64,000 bases of DNA from contig NZ_JACBNQ010000005.1 of assembly GCF_013403245.1 (NCBI RefSeq), positions 1-64,000 of the forward strand, read 5' to 3'. Below, in pieces: positions 56,649-64,000 of this stretch (positions are counted from its first letter, which is position 1; every line of letters begins with the position of its first letter). The position numbers and the translations under genes are program-made. The notes beneath the pieces were generated by a model, which ran no database searches, was not told the DNA's origin, and worked only from the letters and a program-made list of their open reading frames with translations. The DNA is from Sedimentibacter hydroxybenzoicus DSM 7310 (GTDB lineage: Bacteria; Bacillota; Clostridia; Tissierellales; Sedimentibacteraceae).

Positions 56649-57536
56649 TCAGTGGTCTCTTTTTGTTAGTGACTCCGCCAACTCTATTAAGTATTTTGCC
56701 TTATCGCCAAATATGCTTAACGCTTCTGTTGCTTCTTTAGTAAGCTGCTCTGCGTGACTTTGTGCCTCTTCTATTGATACAAAAGACAAATAAGTAATTT
56801 TATCGTTAGCAATATCGCTGCCTGTTTTTTTACCTAGCTTTTCAAGTGTGCTTGTAACGTCCAATATATCATCTTCTATTTGAAAAGCTAAGCCTATTTT
56901 ATCTGCGAAAATTTCCAGCGACTTTAACTCTGATTCATCCGCACCACCCAATATCGCTCCTGCAATTATGCTGCTTTTAATTATAGCACCGGTCTTTAAA
57001 GAATACATATGTTTTAAATCCTCTAAAGTTTTAATTTTCTCATGACCGGACATATCAACTACCTGTCCCCCGATCATACCGTCAACTCCGGAAGCTTTTG
57101 CTATAATATTTAAAGCTCCTAAACCCCTGCTTTTATCATCACAGCTTAAGCATGCTTTAATCCCTGTTTCAAATGCCTTGTTCAGCAGTCCATCCCCTGC
57201 CAATATTGCAATTGCTTCACCATATCTTTTATGATTTGACAATTTTCCTCTTCTGTAGTCATCATTGTCCATAGCCGGTAAATCATCATGTATTAATGAA
57301 TATGTATGAATCATTTCCATCGAGCAAGCAAATGGCATTACATCTGTTGAGTTATCCTTAAACAATTCGTACGAAGCCAATAATAAAACAGGTCTTAACC
57401 TCTTGCCTCCCGACAGCAAGCTGTAGTTCATTGCTTCATAAATTACACCTTGAGGATTATTTTCCTCACCGATAATATTTATTATAAAATTTTCTATATT
57501 ATTTATTTTATTTTCTAACCAACTGTTAAAATTCAT
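56649..57536 (-). CDS. ispA: Short-chain polyprenyl diphosphate synthase (IspA, farnesyl-PP synthase)
   Basis: 295 residues from ATG 57536 (GGAGGAGG upstream). First Asp-rich motif DDLPAMDNDDYRRG, second QIEDDILDVT, plus GGKRLRPVLLLASYE. It condenses IPP with allylic diphosphates to farnesyl-PP, the precursor of undecaprenyl-PP. Neighbours xseA/xseB/dxs, often linked, are absent. A 31-bp perfect inverted repeat lies just upstream of its RBS. Confidence 0.94.
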   Translation of the reverse strand: MNFNSWLENKINNIENFIINIIGEENNPQGVIYEAMNYSLLSGGKRLRPVLLLASYELFKDNSTDVMPFACSMEMIHTYSLIHDDLPAMDNDDYRRGKLSNHKRYGEAIAILAGDGLLNKAFETGIKACLSCDDKSRGLGALNIIAKASGVDGMIGGQVVDMSGHEKIKTLEDLKHMYSLKTGAIIKSSIIAGAILGGADESELKSLEIFADKIGLAFQIEDDILDVTSTLEKLGKKTGSDIANDKITYLSFVSIEEAQSHAEQLTKEATEALSIFGDKAKYLIELAESLTKRDH

Positions 57537-57551
57537 ATTGCCTCCTCCAAC

Positions 57552-57617
57552 CAACCAATAGGGGACGGTCCTTTTTGGGACTGAATAGTCCCAAAAAGGA
57601 CCGTCCCCTATTGGTTG
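57552..57617. repeat. REP-like perfect 31-bp inverted repeat (GGGGACGG family), copy 1
   Basis: Arms 57552-57582 and 57587-57617 pair perfectly around a 4-base loop. The core GGGGACGGTCCTTTTTGGGA is shared with 58108-58136. It lies directly upstream of the ispA RBS. Confidence 0.95.
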
Positions 57618-57623
57618 ATGCTA

Positions 57624-57650
57624 AAAAAATCGGGAATATCCCGATTTTTT
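57624..57650 (-). terminator. cspA terminator
   Basis: Minus strand AAATCGGGAT-ATTCCCGATTT with a T run. Confidence 0.85.
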
Positions 57651-57665
57651 GTTTTTAGCTGCCAG

Positions 57666-57866
57666 TTATATTCTTGTAACGTTAGCTGCTTGGTCTCCTC
57701 TGTTTCCTTGAGTTACATCAAAACTAACTTTTTGACCTTCCTCTAAAGTCTTGAATCCATCTCCTTGGATAGCTGAGAAATGTACGAATACGTCATTTCC
57801 ATCTTCTTTTGTGATAAATCCAAATCCTTTTTCTGAGTTAAACCATTTAACTGTACCCTGTGCCAT
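57666..57866 (-). CDS. Cold-shock protein, CspA family
   Basis: 66 residues: [15 protein letters not shown] (RNP1 region), DVFVHFSAI (RNP2) and [13 protein letters not shown] single OB-fold RNA chaperone. GGAGG precedes the ATG. The 5' region (57867-58020) is long, AT-rich and gene-free, as for cold-shock mRNAs with structured leaders. Confidence 0.97.
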   Translation of the reverse strand: MAQGTVKWFNSEKGFGFITKEDGNDVFVHFSAIQGDGFKTLEEGQKVSFDVTQGNRGDQAANVTRI

Positions 57867-58093
57867 GAGTACCTCCTAAAAAAATAATAATTATATTGCA
57901 TTGTATAAAAAAATTCACACGCTTTTACATATTATATATACAGCAACCACATATAATATCTAAAAAACATGTGAAATCCATAAATACTCTGTAATACACA
58001 TATAGATTAGCATATAAGTCCGCATTTGTCAACCTTTTATGCTAAATTTTAATTGCTAATTATTTACAAAAACGTTTTTTGTAGTTCCAATGA
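57867..58093 (-). other. Gene-free region upstream of cspA
   Basis: AT-rich, with no ORF I can support. Likely holds the cspA promoter and cold-responsive leader; I cannot place the promoter with confidence. Confidence 0.45.
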
Positions 58094-58097
58094 TGGG

Positions 58098-58191
58098 CAA
58101 CCAAACGAACCAAACGGGGACGGTCCTTTTTGGGACGAAGTTCAGTCCCAAAAAGGACCGTCCCCGTTTGGTTGTAGTCCCCGTTTGGTTG
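58098..58191. repeat. REP-like inverted repeat (GGGGACGG family), copy 2, compound
   Basis: Arms 58108-58136 and 58145-58173 pair perfectly (29 bp, 8-base loop). Extra arms CAACCAAACG (58099-58108) and CGTTTGGTTG (58182-58191) extend it, suggesting partial duplication. It shares its core with 57552-57617. Confidence 0.92.
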
Positions 58192-58193
58192 TA

Positions 58194-59780
58194 TTATTTT
58201 CTTCTCTCTATATATTCATCGTAAGTCATAGCTCTGTCTATCATACCGTCTTCAGTAAGCTCGATAATTCTGTTTGCGATTGTTTGAATAAACTGATGGT
58301 CGTGTGATGAAAACAGCACAATTTCTTTAAAATCAATCAAACCGTTGTTCAATGCGGTAATTGATTCCAAATCCAAATGGTTTGTCGGTTGATCAAGCAT
58401 GAGTACATTAGAGCCTGAAAGCATCATTCTTGAAAGCATACATCTTACTCTCTCTCCTCCGGACAATACATTTGAAGGTTTCAATGCGTCATCTCCGGAG
58501 AACAACATACGACCTAAGAATCCTCTAAGGAAGCTTTCTGATTGATCCTCGGAAAACTGTCTCATCCAGTCAACAAGATTTAATTTAACATCGTCAAAAA
58601 ATACCGAGTTGTCTTTAGGAAAATACGACTTGGTAATTGTTTGTCCCCATTTAATAGTTCCTGTATCCGGTTCCATTTCACCTGTTAATATTTTAAACAA
58701 GGTTGTCTGAGCAAGCTCATTTTCACCTATAAAACATATTTTATCATCTCTGTTTACTCTGAATGAAACATCCTTTAATATGTCAATGCCGTCTATATTT
58801 TTTGATAACCCTTCAACCGTCAATATTTCGTTGCCTACTTCTCTGTCAGGAGTGAATTTAACGAACGGATATCTTCTGGATGATGCAGGCATTTCTTCAA
58901 TCTCTAATTTTTCAAGAAGCTTTCTTCTTGATGTTGCTTGCTTTGATTTAGATTTGTTGGCTGAGAATCTTTGAATAAAGTTTTGTAAATCCTTTATTTT
59001 ATCTTCTCTTTTTCTGTTCTGATCCCTCATCAACTGCTGCATTAACTGACTTGACTCATACCAGAAGTCATAGTTGCCCACATACATTTTAATTTTCTTG
59101 TAATCTATATCAACTATATGAGTACAAACAGTGTTTAAAAAGTGTCTGTCGTGGGATACAACAATTACTAAGCCTTCAAAGTCCAGCAAAAAATCCTCCA
59201 ACCAATCTATAGAATCAATATCTAAGTTGTTTGTCGGCTCATCAAGCAGGATTATCCCCGGTCTGCCGAACAATGCCTGAGCAAGCATTACCTTAACTTT
59301 GTCACCGCCGTTTAAATCACGCATATATAAATAATGAAGCTCCGTGCTTACACCTAAACCCTGAAGTATTTGCGCTACCTCTGTTTCGGCTTCCCATCCG
59401 TTCATTTCGGAAAATTCTCCCTCTAATTCGGATGCCTTCACACCGTCTTCATCGGTGAAATCTTCTTTTGCATAGAGGGCATCCTTTTCTTTCATTATTT
59501 CATACAATCTTTTATTGCCCATTATAACTGTTTCCATAACAGAATAATCGTCATACATAAAATGGTCCTGTTTTAACACAGACATTCTGACATTGTTTGG
59601 TATAGCTATTTCTCCCGTAGTATAATCAATCTCTCCTGACAATATTTTCAGGAAAGTAGATTTCCCTGCTCCATTTGCTCCGATTACGCCATAGCAGTTT
59701 CCCGGAACAAATTTTAAATTAACGTCATTAAAAAGCTTGCTTCCTCCAAATTGAAGCGATAAATTTGTTACTGTAATCAT
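58194..59780 (-). CDS. ABC-F family ATPase (YbiT/YkpA-like translation factor)
   Basis: 528 residues, two NBDs and no membrane part. NBD1: GANGAGKSTFLK, LDEPTNNLD. NBD2: signature LSGGERVR and LMLDQPTNHLD, but Walker A reads GENELAQTTL with Gln in place of Lys. The linker (about 245-300) carries KDLQNFIQRFSANKSKSKQATSRRK, typical of ABC-F. These proteins act on the ribosome E site and may give tolerance to ribosome-targeting drugs. Which subfamily this belongs to is unsure. Confidence 0.92.
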   Translation of the reverse strand: MITVTNLSLQFGGSKLFNDVNLKFVPGNCYGVIGANGAGKSTFLKILSGEIDYTTGEIAIPNNVRMSVLKQDHFMYDDYSVMETVIMGNKRLYEIMKEKDALYAKEDFTDEDGVKASELEGEFSEMNGWEAETEVAQILQGLGVSTELHYLYMRDLNGGDKVKVMLAQALFGRPGIILLDEPTNNLDIDSIDWLEDFLLDFEGLVIVVSHDRHFLNTVCTHIVDIDYKKIKMYVGNYDFWYESSQLMQQLMRDQNRKREDKIKDLQNFIQRFSANKSKSKQATSRRKLLEKLEIEEMPASSRRYPFVKFTPDREVGNEILTVEGLSKNIDGIDILKDVSFRVNRDDKICFIGENELAQTTLFKILTGEMEPDTGTIKWGQTITKSYFPKDNSVFFDDVKLNLVDWMRQFSEDQSESFLRGFLGRMLFSGDDALKPSNVLSGGERVRCMLSRMMLSGSNVLMLDQPTNHLDLESITALNNGLIDFKEIVLFSSHDHQFIQTIANRIIELTEDGMIDRAMTYDEYIERRK

Positions 59781-59865
59781 TTAATCATTCCTTACTATAT
59801 ATAATTATTTTTATCTTTCAAAATTCAAACATTAAACAGAATATCACATATATATAAATAATGCA

Positions 59866-59891
59866 AGAAAAAAGACGGTTTTCACCGCCTT
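59866..59891 (-). terminator. Terminator downstream of ftsZ
   Basis: Minus strand GGCGGTGAAAACCGTC with a T run (TTTTTTC). It lies between ftsZ and the ABC-F gene. Confidence 0.75.
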
Positions 59892-59929
59892 AGAATATCA
59901 ACATTACTATTTATCGTCACCCAACGATT

Positions 59930-60005
59930 TGTCACCCTGAGAGCTTAGCTCGAAGGATCTCAGTACTTGAAAACCTAAGATTCCTCACTATCGTTCGGAA
60001 TGACA
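59930..60005. repeat. Dispersed GTCACCCTGAG / GGAATGACA element
   Basis: TGTCACCCTGAGAGCTTAGC, TCGAAGGATCT, then AAGATTCCTCACTATCGTTC and GGAATGACAGG: imperfect inverted ends of the well-known bacterial intergenic repeat. Related fragments are at 4755-4812 and in the hairpin 52335-52414. Confidence 0.65.
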
Positions 60006-60028
60006 GGAACGGATTATACATGTTTAAC

Positions 60029-61090
60029 TTATTTTTTATTTAGAAATGATGGTATCTGGAAATCAAATGGATTTTCCTTTGATTTATCCTTCTCATCCTT
60101 GGCAGGTATCTTAGAATCCTTCAGTATTTTATCGCTATTTTCACCGAAGCCGGTCGCAATAACGGTAATTTTTATAGAATCTCCAATAGTTTCGTCAATA
60201 TTTGCTCCAAATATTATATTTGCTTCAGGGTCAGCAGCTTCTTCTACTAATTTAGCAGCTTCATTTACTTCATGGATGCCCATATTAGTTCCACCTGTAA
60301 TGTTTAACAATACACCTCTGGCTCCGTTTATTGAGGTCTCAAGCATCGGACTTTGAATAGCTTGTTTAACTGCATTCAATGCTCTGTTTTCGCCGGTTGC
60401 TTGTCCTATACCCATATGAGCTAAACCCTGATTAGACATAATGGTTTCAACGTCGGCAAAGTCCAAATTCATGATTGCCGGTATTGCAATCAAATCGGAA
60501 ATACCTTGAATCCCCTGTCTCAATACATCATCAGCAAGTGAAAATGCCTCAAGCATCGTTGTTTTCTTGTCTGAAATTTCTAACAGCTTATCATTAGGTA
60601 TAACTACCAATGTGTCTATATTTTCTTTTAATTTTTTCAATCCTAGTTCAGCATTCTTAGATCTGCTTCTGCCTTCAAATATAAAAGGCTTTGTAACAAC
60701 TGCAACAGTAAGTATTCCTTGTTGCTTGGCAATACCTGCTATATAAGGCGCCGCACCTGTACCGGTTCCGCCTCCCATACCGGCAGTTATAAATACCATG
60801 TCGGCTCCTTCAACTAACTCGGCAATATCCTGTTTATTTTCCTCAGCGGCTTTTTCACCTATTTCAGGCTTAGAGCCGGCACCGAGACCGTTAGTTAATT
60901 TTTCACCTATCTGGAATTTAATGTCTGCCTTCGATGTGTATAATGCTTGCTTGTCCGTATTTACGCTGATAAAAGTTACGCCTCTCACTCCGGCATCTAT
61001 CATTCTGTTAACGGCATTATTTCCGCCTCCGCCAACACCGATAACCTTTATATTTGCTAATCTTTCTGATGGTTCCTCAAATTGAAACAT
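60029..61090 (-). CDS. ftsZ: Cell division protein FtsZ
   Basis: 353 residues. Tubulin signature [11 protein letters not shown]1 loop [14 protein letters not shown], and [11 protein letters not shown]. The C-terminal peptide ([12 protein letters not shown]) resembles the FtsA/ZipA-binding tail. It polymerises with GTP into the Z-ring. It ends a minus-strand division cluster ftsQ-DUF881-DUF881-sbp-ftsZ. ftsA is absent from this stretch. Confidence 0.98.
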   Translation of the reverse strand: MFQFEEPSERLANIKVIGVGGGGNNAVNRMIDAGVRGVTFISVNTDKQALYTSKADIKFQIGEKLTNGLGAGSKPEIGEKAAEENKQDIAELVEGADMVFITAGMGGGTGTGAAPYIAGIAKQQGILTVAVVTKPFIFEGRSRSKNAELGLKKLKENIDTLVVIPNDKLLEISDKKTTMLEAFSLADDVLRQGIQGISDLIAIPAIMNLDFADVETIMSNQGLAHMGIGQATGENRALNAVKQAIQSPMLETSINGARGVLLNITGGTNMGIHEVNEAAKLVEEAADPEANIIFGANIDETIGDSIKITVIATGFGENSDKILKDSKIPAKDEKDKSKENPFDFQIPSFLNKK

Positions 61091-61246
61091 ATATTGACCT
61101 CCTATAAAAAGAGAAATTTCTTCAGTATTTTAAACATTATATCATAAGCTTATTAAATTTCATATATATTTTTATTTAGTTTGTCCGTTTTTTTTCAATA
61201 GTTACTTTGTACGTCAACCCTCCTGTTCAGAGAGAAAACATTTTAA

Positions 61247-61582
61247 TTATTTACGCTTTTCAAGCATAATATTAATAATGTTTCTTAAATTTTTATAAAT
61301 ATTGTTTCCGAATGCAAATACAGCTGCCAAGTATATAGGAAGTCCCAATTGTTCTCCCACATATCCCAGTAGCAATCCAAAAAACAAATCACATGCAAGA
61401 TAGGCAATGCTTTTAATTAATGTAAGCTCGCCTTTAATATTATCGTTTATCATATTGAAAATTACATTAATAATAGCCAATATACCAAGCGAAATATAAA
61501 CTGCATATTCGGGACTGTAAATTAAATTTAAATTCATTCCCGCAATAATACCAAGAACTACTCCGGCTATAACATAAATCAT
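61247..61582 (-). CDS. sbp: Small basic protein Sbp (DUF1290)
   Basis: 111 residues from ATG 61582 (AAAGGG upstream). MIYVIAGVVLGIIAGMNLNLIYSPEYAVYISLGILAIINVIFNM and LACDLFFGLLLGYVGEQLGLPIYLAAVFAFGNNIYKNL give three membrane segments. Sbp is conserved upstream of ftsZ in Firmicutes; its function is not established. Confidence 0.9.
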   Translation of the reverse strand: MIYVIAGVVLGIIAGMNLNLIYSPEYAVYISLGILAIINVIFNMINDNIKGELTLIKSIAYLACDLFFGLLLGYVGEQLGLPIYLAAVFAFGNNIYKNLRNIINIMLEKRK

Positions 61583-61592
61583 ACCCAACCCT

Positions 61593-62303
61593 TTACCTTT
61601 CTGCACTCGATGCAAAATTTATCCGATAATCATCTCCGTGGAATTTAGGAACCGTTACATAAGTCATTCTTGTAACAACCTCCATTCCATACTTATTTTT
61701 TAATTCATAAGCATACGTTCCTTCTTCGTTAACAGCATCATACAAAGCTTCCATATCACCAATCGCACTTATTAAGAACGGAGCGGAAACCTTATCTCCG
61801 TTTATTCCCAGCAGAGGTCCCGCACAAACCACTTCAGATACGTTGATAATTCTTTTGTTATTAACAGCTATAGCTTCCGCACCGGCTGCCTTTAAATCAT
61901 TGAGCAACACGGTTATATCAACATCATGAATAAGTCTTTTCATTATATCAATACTATCATCATCTATCAAGCTGTCCGAAACCGTTAAATATATCCCGGG
62001 TCCTCTTACATCGGTAAATCCGCTGTATTGCTTAAGTTTTTCTATTTCAGCGTTTATACTCATTATATCGGCTGAATATTGATTATTTTCATATTCATTT
62101 ACATGTTTTTTTTGCTCGGCCGTTTCTTTTTTTATATTTTCAACAACTATCTTCATATCTTCAATAGTTTTTTCATATTTATTTAAATCTTTTATAACAT
62201 ATATTGTGTTTTCATCTATTTTTAAATCCACACCGTTTACTACTGTGCAGGATGCAATTAAAACAAGAAGAAATAACAAAATATTCTGCGCTTTAAGTTT
62301 TAT
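61593..62303 (-). CDS. DUF881 division-cluster protein, possible AUA start
   Basis: DUF881 domain with an N-terminal anchor and coiled coil, then FTDVRGPGIYLTVSDS and AGAEAIAVNNKRIINVSEVVCAGPLLGING. In-frame TTG at 62279 has no RBS. Upstream, GGAGGAG is followed after six bases by ATA at 62303, which extends the protein to KLKAQNILLFLLVLIASC, a proper membrane anchor. No in-frame ATG, GTG or TTG lies at that distance, so a rare AUA start is my best reading. Confidence 0.82.
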   Translation of the reverse strand: MKLKAQNILLFLLVLIASCTVVNGVDLKIDENTIYVIKDLNKYEKTIEDMKIVVENIKKETAEQKKHVNEYENNQYSADIMSINAEIEKLKQYSGFTDVRGPGIYLTVSDSLIDDDSIDIMKRLIHDVDITVLLNDLKAAGAEAIAVNNKRIINVSEVVCAGPLLGINGDKVSAPFLISAIGDMEALYDAVNEEGTYAYELKNKYGMEVVTRMTYVTVPKFHGDDYRINFASSAER

Positions 62304-62321
62304 AACAATCTCCTCCGTTTC

Positions 62322-63038
62322 TTAAAGACCCATATCGTCTTCCACATACACAGGAACAGCGTATTTAAACTCTATTTCACCGTCATATCTATTAATAAAT
62401 ATTTCAGGAGAACTTTCAATTTCAACTGTATAACCTATGTTTCCAAGCTGAGAAACAATTCCTCCCACGAAGTTCAATGATGCTTCAATGGTTCTTGAAA
62501 ATCCTATTGCCTTTATTTCTAACGGCAACACCATTGCAACACCGTTAATGTTAATATGATCCAGCACAGGTACAATTTCAGTATAGTTTGTATATCTTTG
62601 ACCGTTAATTGAAATTGCTTCCACACCTGCATTGTTTAAGTAGCTTATCAATGCAAGTATATACTGATGACCGTACGCTATGCTGGCAGCGTTTGGTTCG
62701 GCATCTATAGTGATAATTGTTCCTTCACCCTTAACATCATAAAATCCGGACAATATCTTTTGTTTTTCAAGCTCTTTCATCAGCCTGTCAAGCTCTTCTT
62801 CTTTTCGCTTGTATGCTTCTTCATTTTTCCTTGAATTCTCTTTAAGCTGATCCAATTCTTCTCTCAGTTTGTTTTTCTCAAGAGTCAGTGCTGCAAATTC
62901 ACTGTTCAAATCAGAAGCTTTATTATGAGGAGTTTCATTTCCCAATACATTATTTGTTGTACGAATTTGAGTCATTAATACAATCCCCAAAATGACACTT
63001 ATTATAAACAACATAATTTTCTGCCAAAGTTTATTCAT
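62322..63038 (-). CDS. DUF881 division-cluster protein
   Basis: 238 residues: membrane helix (9-24), a coiled coil (48-95) and a DUF881 domain (VKGEGTIITIDAEPNAAS, AGVEAISINGQRYTNYTEIVPV, PLEIKAIGFSRTIEASLNFVGGIVSQL). Paralogue of the downstream gene. The family lies with ftsQ/sbp/ftsZ; function unknown. Overlaps ftsQ by 8 bases. Confidence 0.88.
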   Translation of the reverse strand: MNKLWQKIMLFIISVILGIVLMTQIRTTNNVLGNETPHNKASDLNSEFAALTLEKNKLREELDQLKENSRKNEEAYKRKEEELDRLMKELEKQKILSGFYDVKGEGTIITIDAEPNAASIAYGHQYILALISYLNNAGVEAISINGQRYTNYTEIVPVLDHININGVAMVLPLEIKAIGFSRTIEASLNFVGGIVSQLGNIGYTVEIESSPEIFINRYDGEIEFKYAVPVYVEDDMGL

Positions 63039-63834
63039 TATATTCCTCCATATTAAAGTCCTCTACGTATATTGTAATATCCCCCTTGGTAAAATCTATA
63101 AGTCCGTTGAAAACAGGTAAATTGTTATTTAATCTTTCATTGATTATTTTCATTGCAAATACTGCCTGATACTTAACATCTTCGCTAAGCATCATTTTAA
63201 TGAATGTACCATACTTGGTTTCCAATAAAATACTGTTGTTTTTATTAACCCAAAAATTTGTCACGGTTTCAGAATCAAATTCACTTTCTATGTAATCAAT
63301 TGCTTCAAAAATACTTTTAACATTGTCTATGCCGGTGAATTTAATTTCTTCTCCTACATTGTATAATACATCAGTTAAACTTTCAATAGTTTTTAGTTGA
63401 TTATTTGTTGTATCCGCCTTTAATGCAATCCCATTTTTATCTGTTACGACATAATTATTATTGTAATATATCTGATATTTTTCCTGTCTTTCGGTTATAT
63501 GTATGTAGATTTTATTCGGAAGCTCGTACACTACCCTTGCATGCTCAACGTATACCTGCTGCTGCAGCCTTTCTTTCACATCATTTCTGTCAACACTGAA
63601 TAATTTTTCGCCTGTTTCTATTTCTGAGCTGTCCAATATAAACTGATTATCATAGACTAAATTACCCTCAATTTTAACCTCTGCTACGTTAAAATAATCT
63701 GTTTCGTAATAAACATAGTAAATACAAAAAACAACAATTACAGCAGCTGTTATAAAAGCTGCTGTACTGACGAATAGCTTTCTAAACTTTCTTTTTTTCT
63801 TCTTTCGTTTTTTTATTGCTTTTTCTTTTGCCAT
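63031..63834 (-). CDS. ftsQ: Cell division protein FtsQ/DivIB
   Basis: 267 residues from ATG 63834 (AAGGA six to seven bases upstream). A strongly basic cytoplasmic start (AIKKRKKKKRKFRK), one transmembrane helix (19-43), a POTRA domain (FNVAEVKIEGNLVYDNQFILDSSEIETGEKLFSVDRNDVKERL) and a beta domain follow. It is a divisome component that links FtsL/FtsB and PBP activity. I reject the upstream in-frame start at 63885. Confidence 0.92.
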   Translation of the reverse strand: MAKEKAIKKRKKKKRKFRKLFVSTAAFITAAVIVVFCIYYVYYETDYFNVAEVKIEGNLVYDNQFILDSSEIETGEKLFSVDRNDVKERLQQQVYVEHARVVYELPNKIYIHITERQEKYQIYYNNNYVVTDKNGIALKADTTNNQLKTIESLTDVLYNVGEEIKFTGIDNVKSIFEAIDYIESEFDSETVTNFWVNKNNSILLETKYGTFIKMMLSEDVKYQAVFAMKIINERLNNNLPVFNGLIDFTKGDITIYVEDFNMEEYNE

Positions 63835-63877
63835 AGCAGTTCCTTTTGTATTTTGTCCTTCCGAACGCTCACATTTG

Positions 63878-64000
63878 GGGGACATTCCTTATACTCCAAA
63901 GACTATTCCTTCTATTGGGGACATTCCTTATACTTCAAAGACTATCCCTATACTAAAGGTGTGTCCCCATTCATATTAAGGTGTGTGTCCCCCTTCCTCT
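63878..64000. repeat. Tandem 39-bp and GTGTGTCCCC repeats at the right edge
   Basis: GGGGACATTCCTTATACT occurs at 63878 and again at 63917 (39-bp period, with CAAAGACTAT following both). Then AAGGTGTGTCCCC and AAGGTGTGTGTCCCCC appear, which can pair with GGGGACATTCCTT. This looks like a second REP-like palindromic family; the block continues beyond the window. Confidence 0.7.

Noticed and set aside
57552-58191. Insertion sequence around cspA
   Set aside because: Only palindromic repeats are present, with no transposase gene and no target duplication visible.

Overview
This window is low-GC, Gram-positive DNA with strong Shine-Dalgarno sites, frequent GTG/TTG starts and consensus sigma-A-type promoters. 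The gene content (clostridial type IV pilus operon, DUF4860, biotin-dependent carboxyltransferase operon, c-di-GMP-I riboswitch, CIRCE-controlled htpG, Sbp/DUF881 division cluster) points to an anaerobic member of the Clostridia, perhaps a Tissierellales- or Sedimentibacter-like bacterium. The genus is a guess.

Layout. 1-157: 5' end of a 16S rRNA gene on the minus strand, with tandem promoters at 385-487. 840-4752: a compact type IV pilus-like operon (PilC, small membrane and pilin-like proteins, PilT). 4852-5876: a secreted transglutaminase-like protein under a c-di-GMP-I riboswitch. 5937-6443: a GNAT acetyltransferase. 6627-43065: a complete-looking prophage of about 36.4 kb inserted in a tRNA-Leu(UAG) gene. 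43149-46402: dprA and a biotin-dependent carboxyltransferase operon. 46560-49372: three proteins, two of them carrying peptidoglycan-binding repeats. 49474-52327: htpG and uppP. 52413-54855: tsaE-tsaB-rimI-vanY operon. 55147-63834: murC, a polyprenyl synthase, a cold-shock protein, an ABC-F ATPase and the ftsZ-sbp-DUF881-DUF881-ftsQ division cluster.

The prophage is an HK97-like siphovirus, read mostly leftward. From the right: integrase and LexA-like repressor (plus strand), a divergent lytic promoter, Rha/ORF6C regulator, small early genes, ERF annealing protein, replisome organizer and DnaC-like loader, SNF2 helicase, methyltransferase, SSB, RusA, a late regulator, two independently promoted cargo genes, HNH/terminase, portal, protease, capsid, connectors, tail genes including a programmed -1 frameshift, tape measure, fibre, an unusual subtilase-SLH protein, holin and endolysin. 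Integrase core and arm-type sites, lysogeny operators and a replacement tRNA terminator can all be read from sequence.

The most interesting part is the last 1.2 kb of the prophage (7066-7860). It carries a promoter-repeat-spacer-repeat-terminator unit on the plus strand that looks like a solitary, single-spacer CRISPR RNA gene (type I-B-like repeat), with no cas genes in the window. It lies between a small HTH regulator and a 91-aa orphan gene whose perfect consensus promoter has a palindromic operator filling its 17-bp spacer. This resembles a phage counter-defence or inter-phage competition island: a mini-array, an RNA anti-CRISPR, or a CreTA-like RNA pair. Other notable points are palindromic REP-like repeats, a roughly 50-bp dispersed repeat, a possible AUA start codon in a DUF881 gene, and a decarboxylase-type operon without a membrane subunit.
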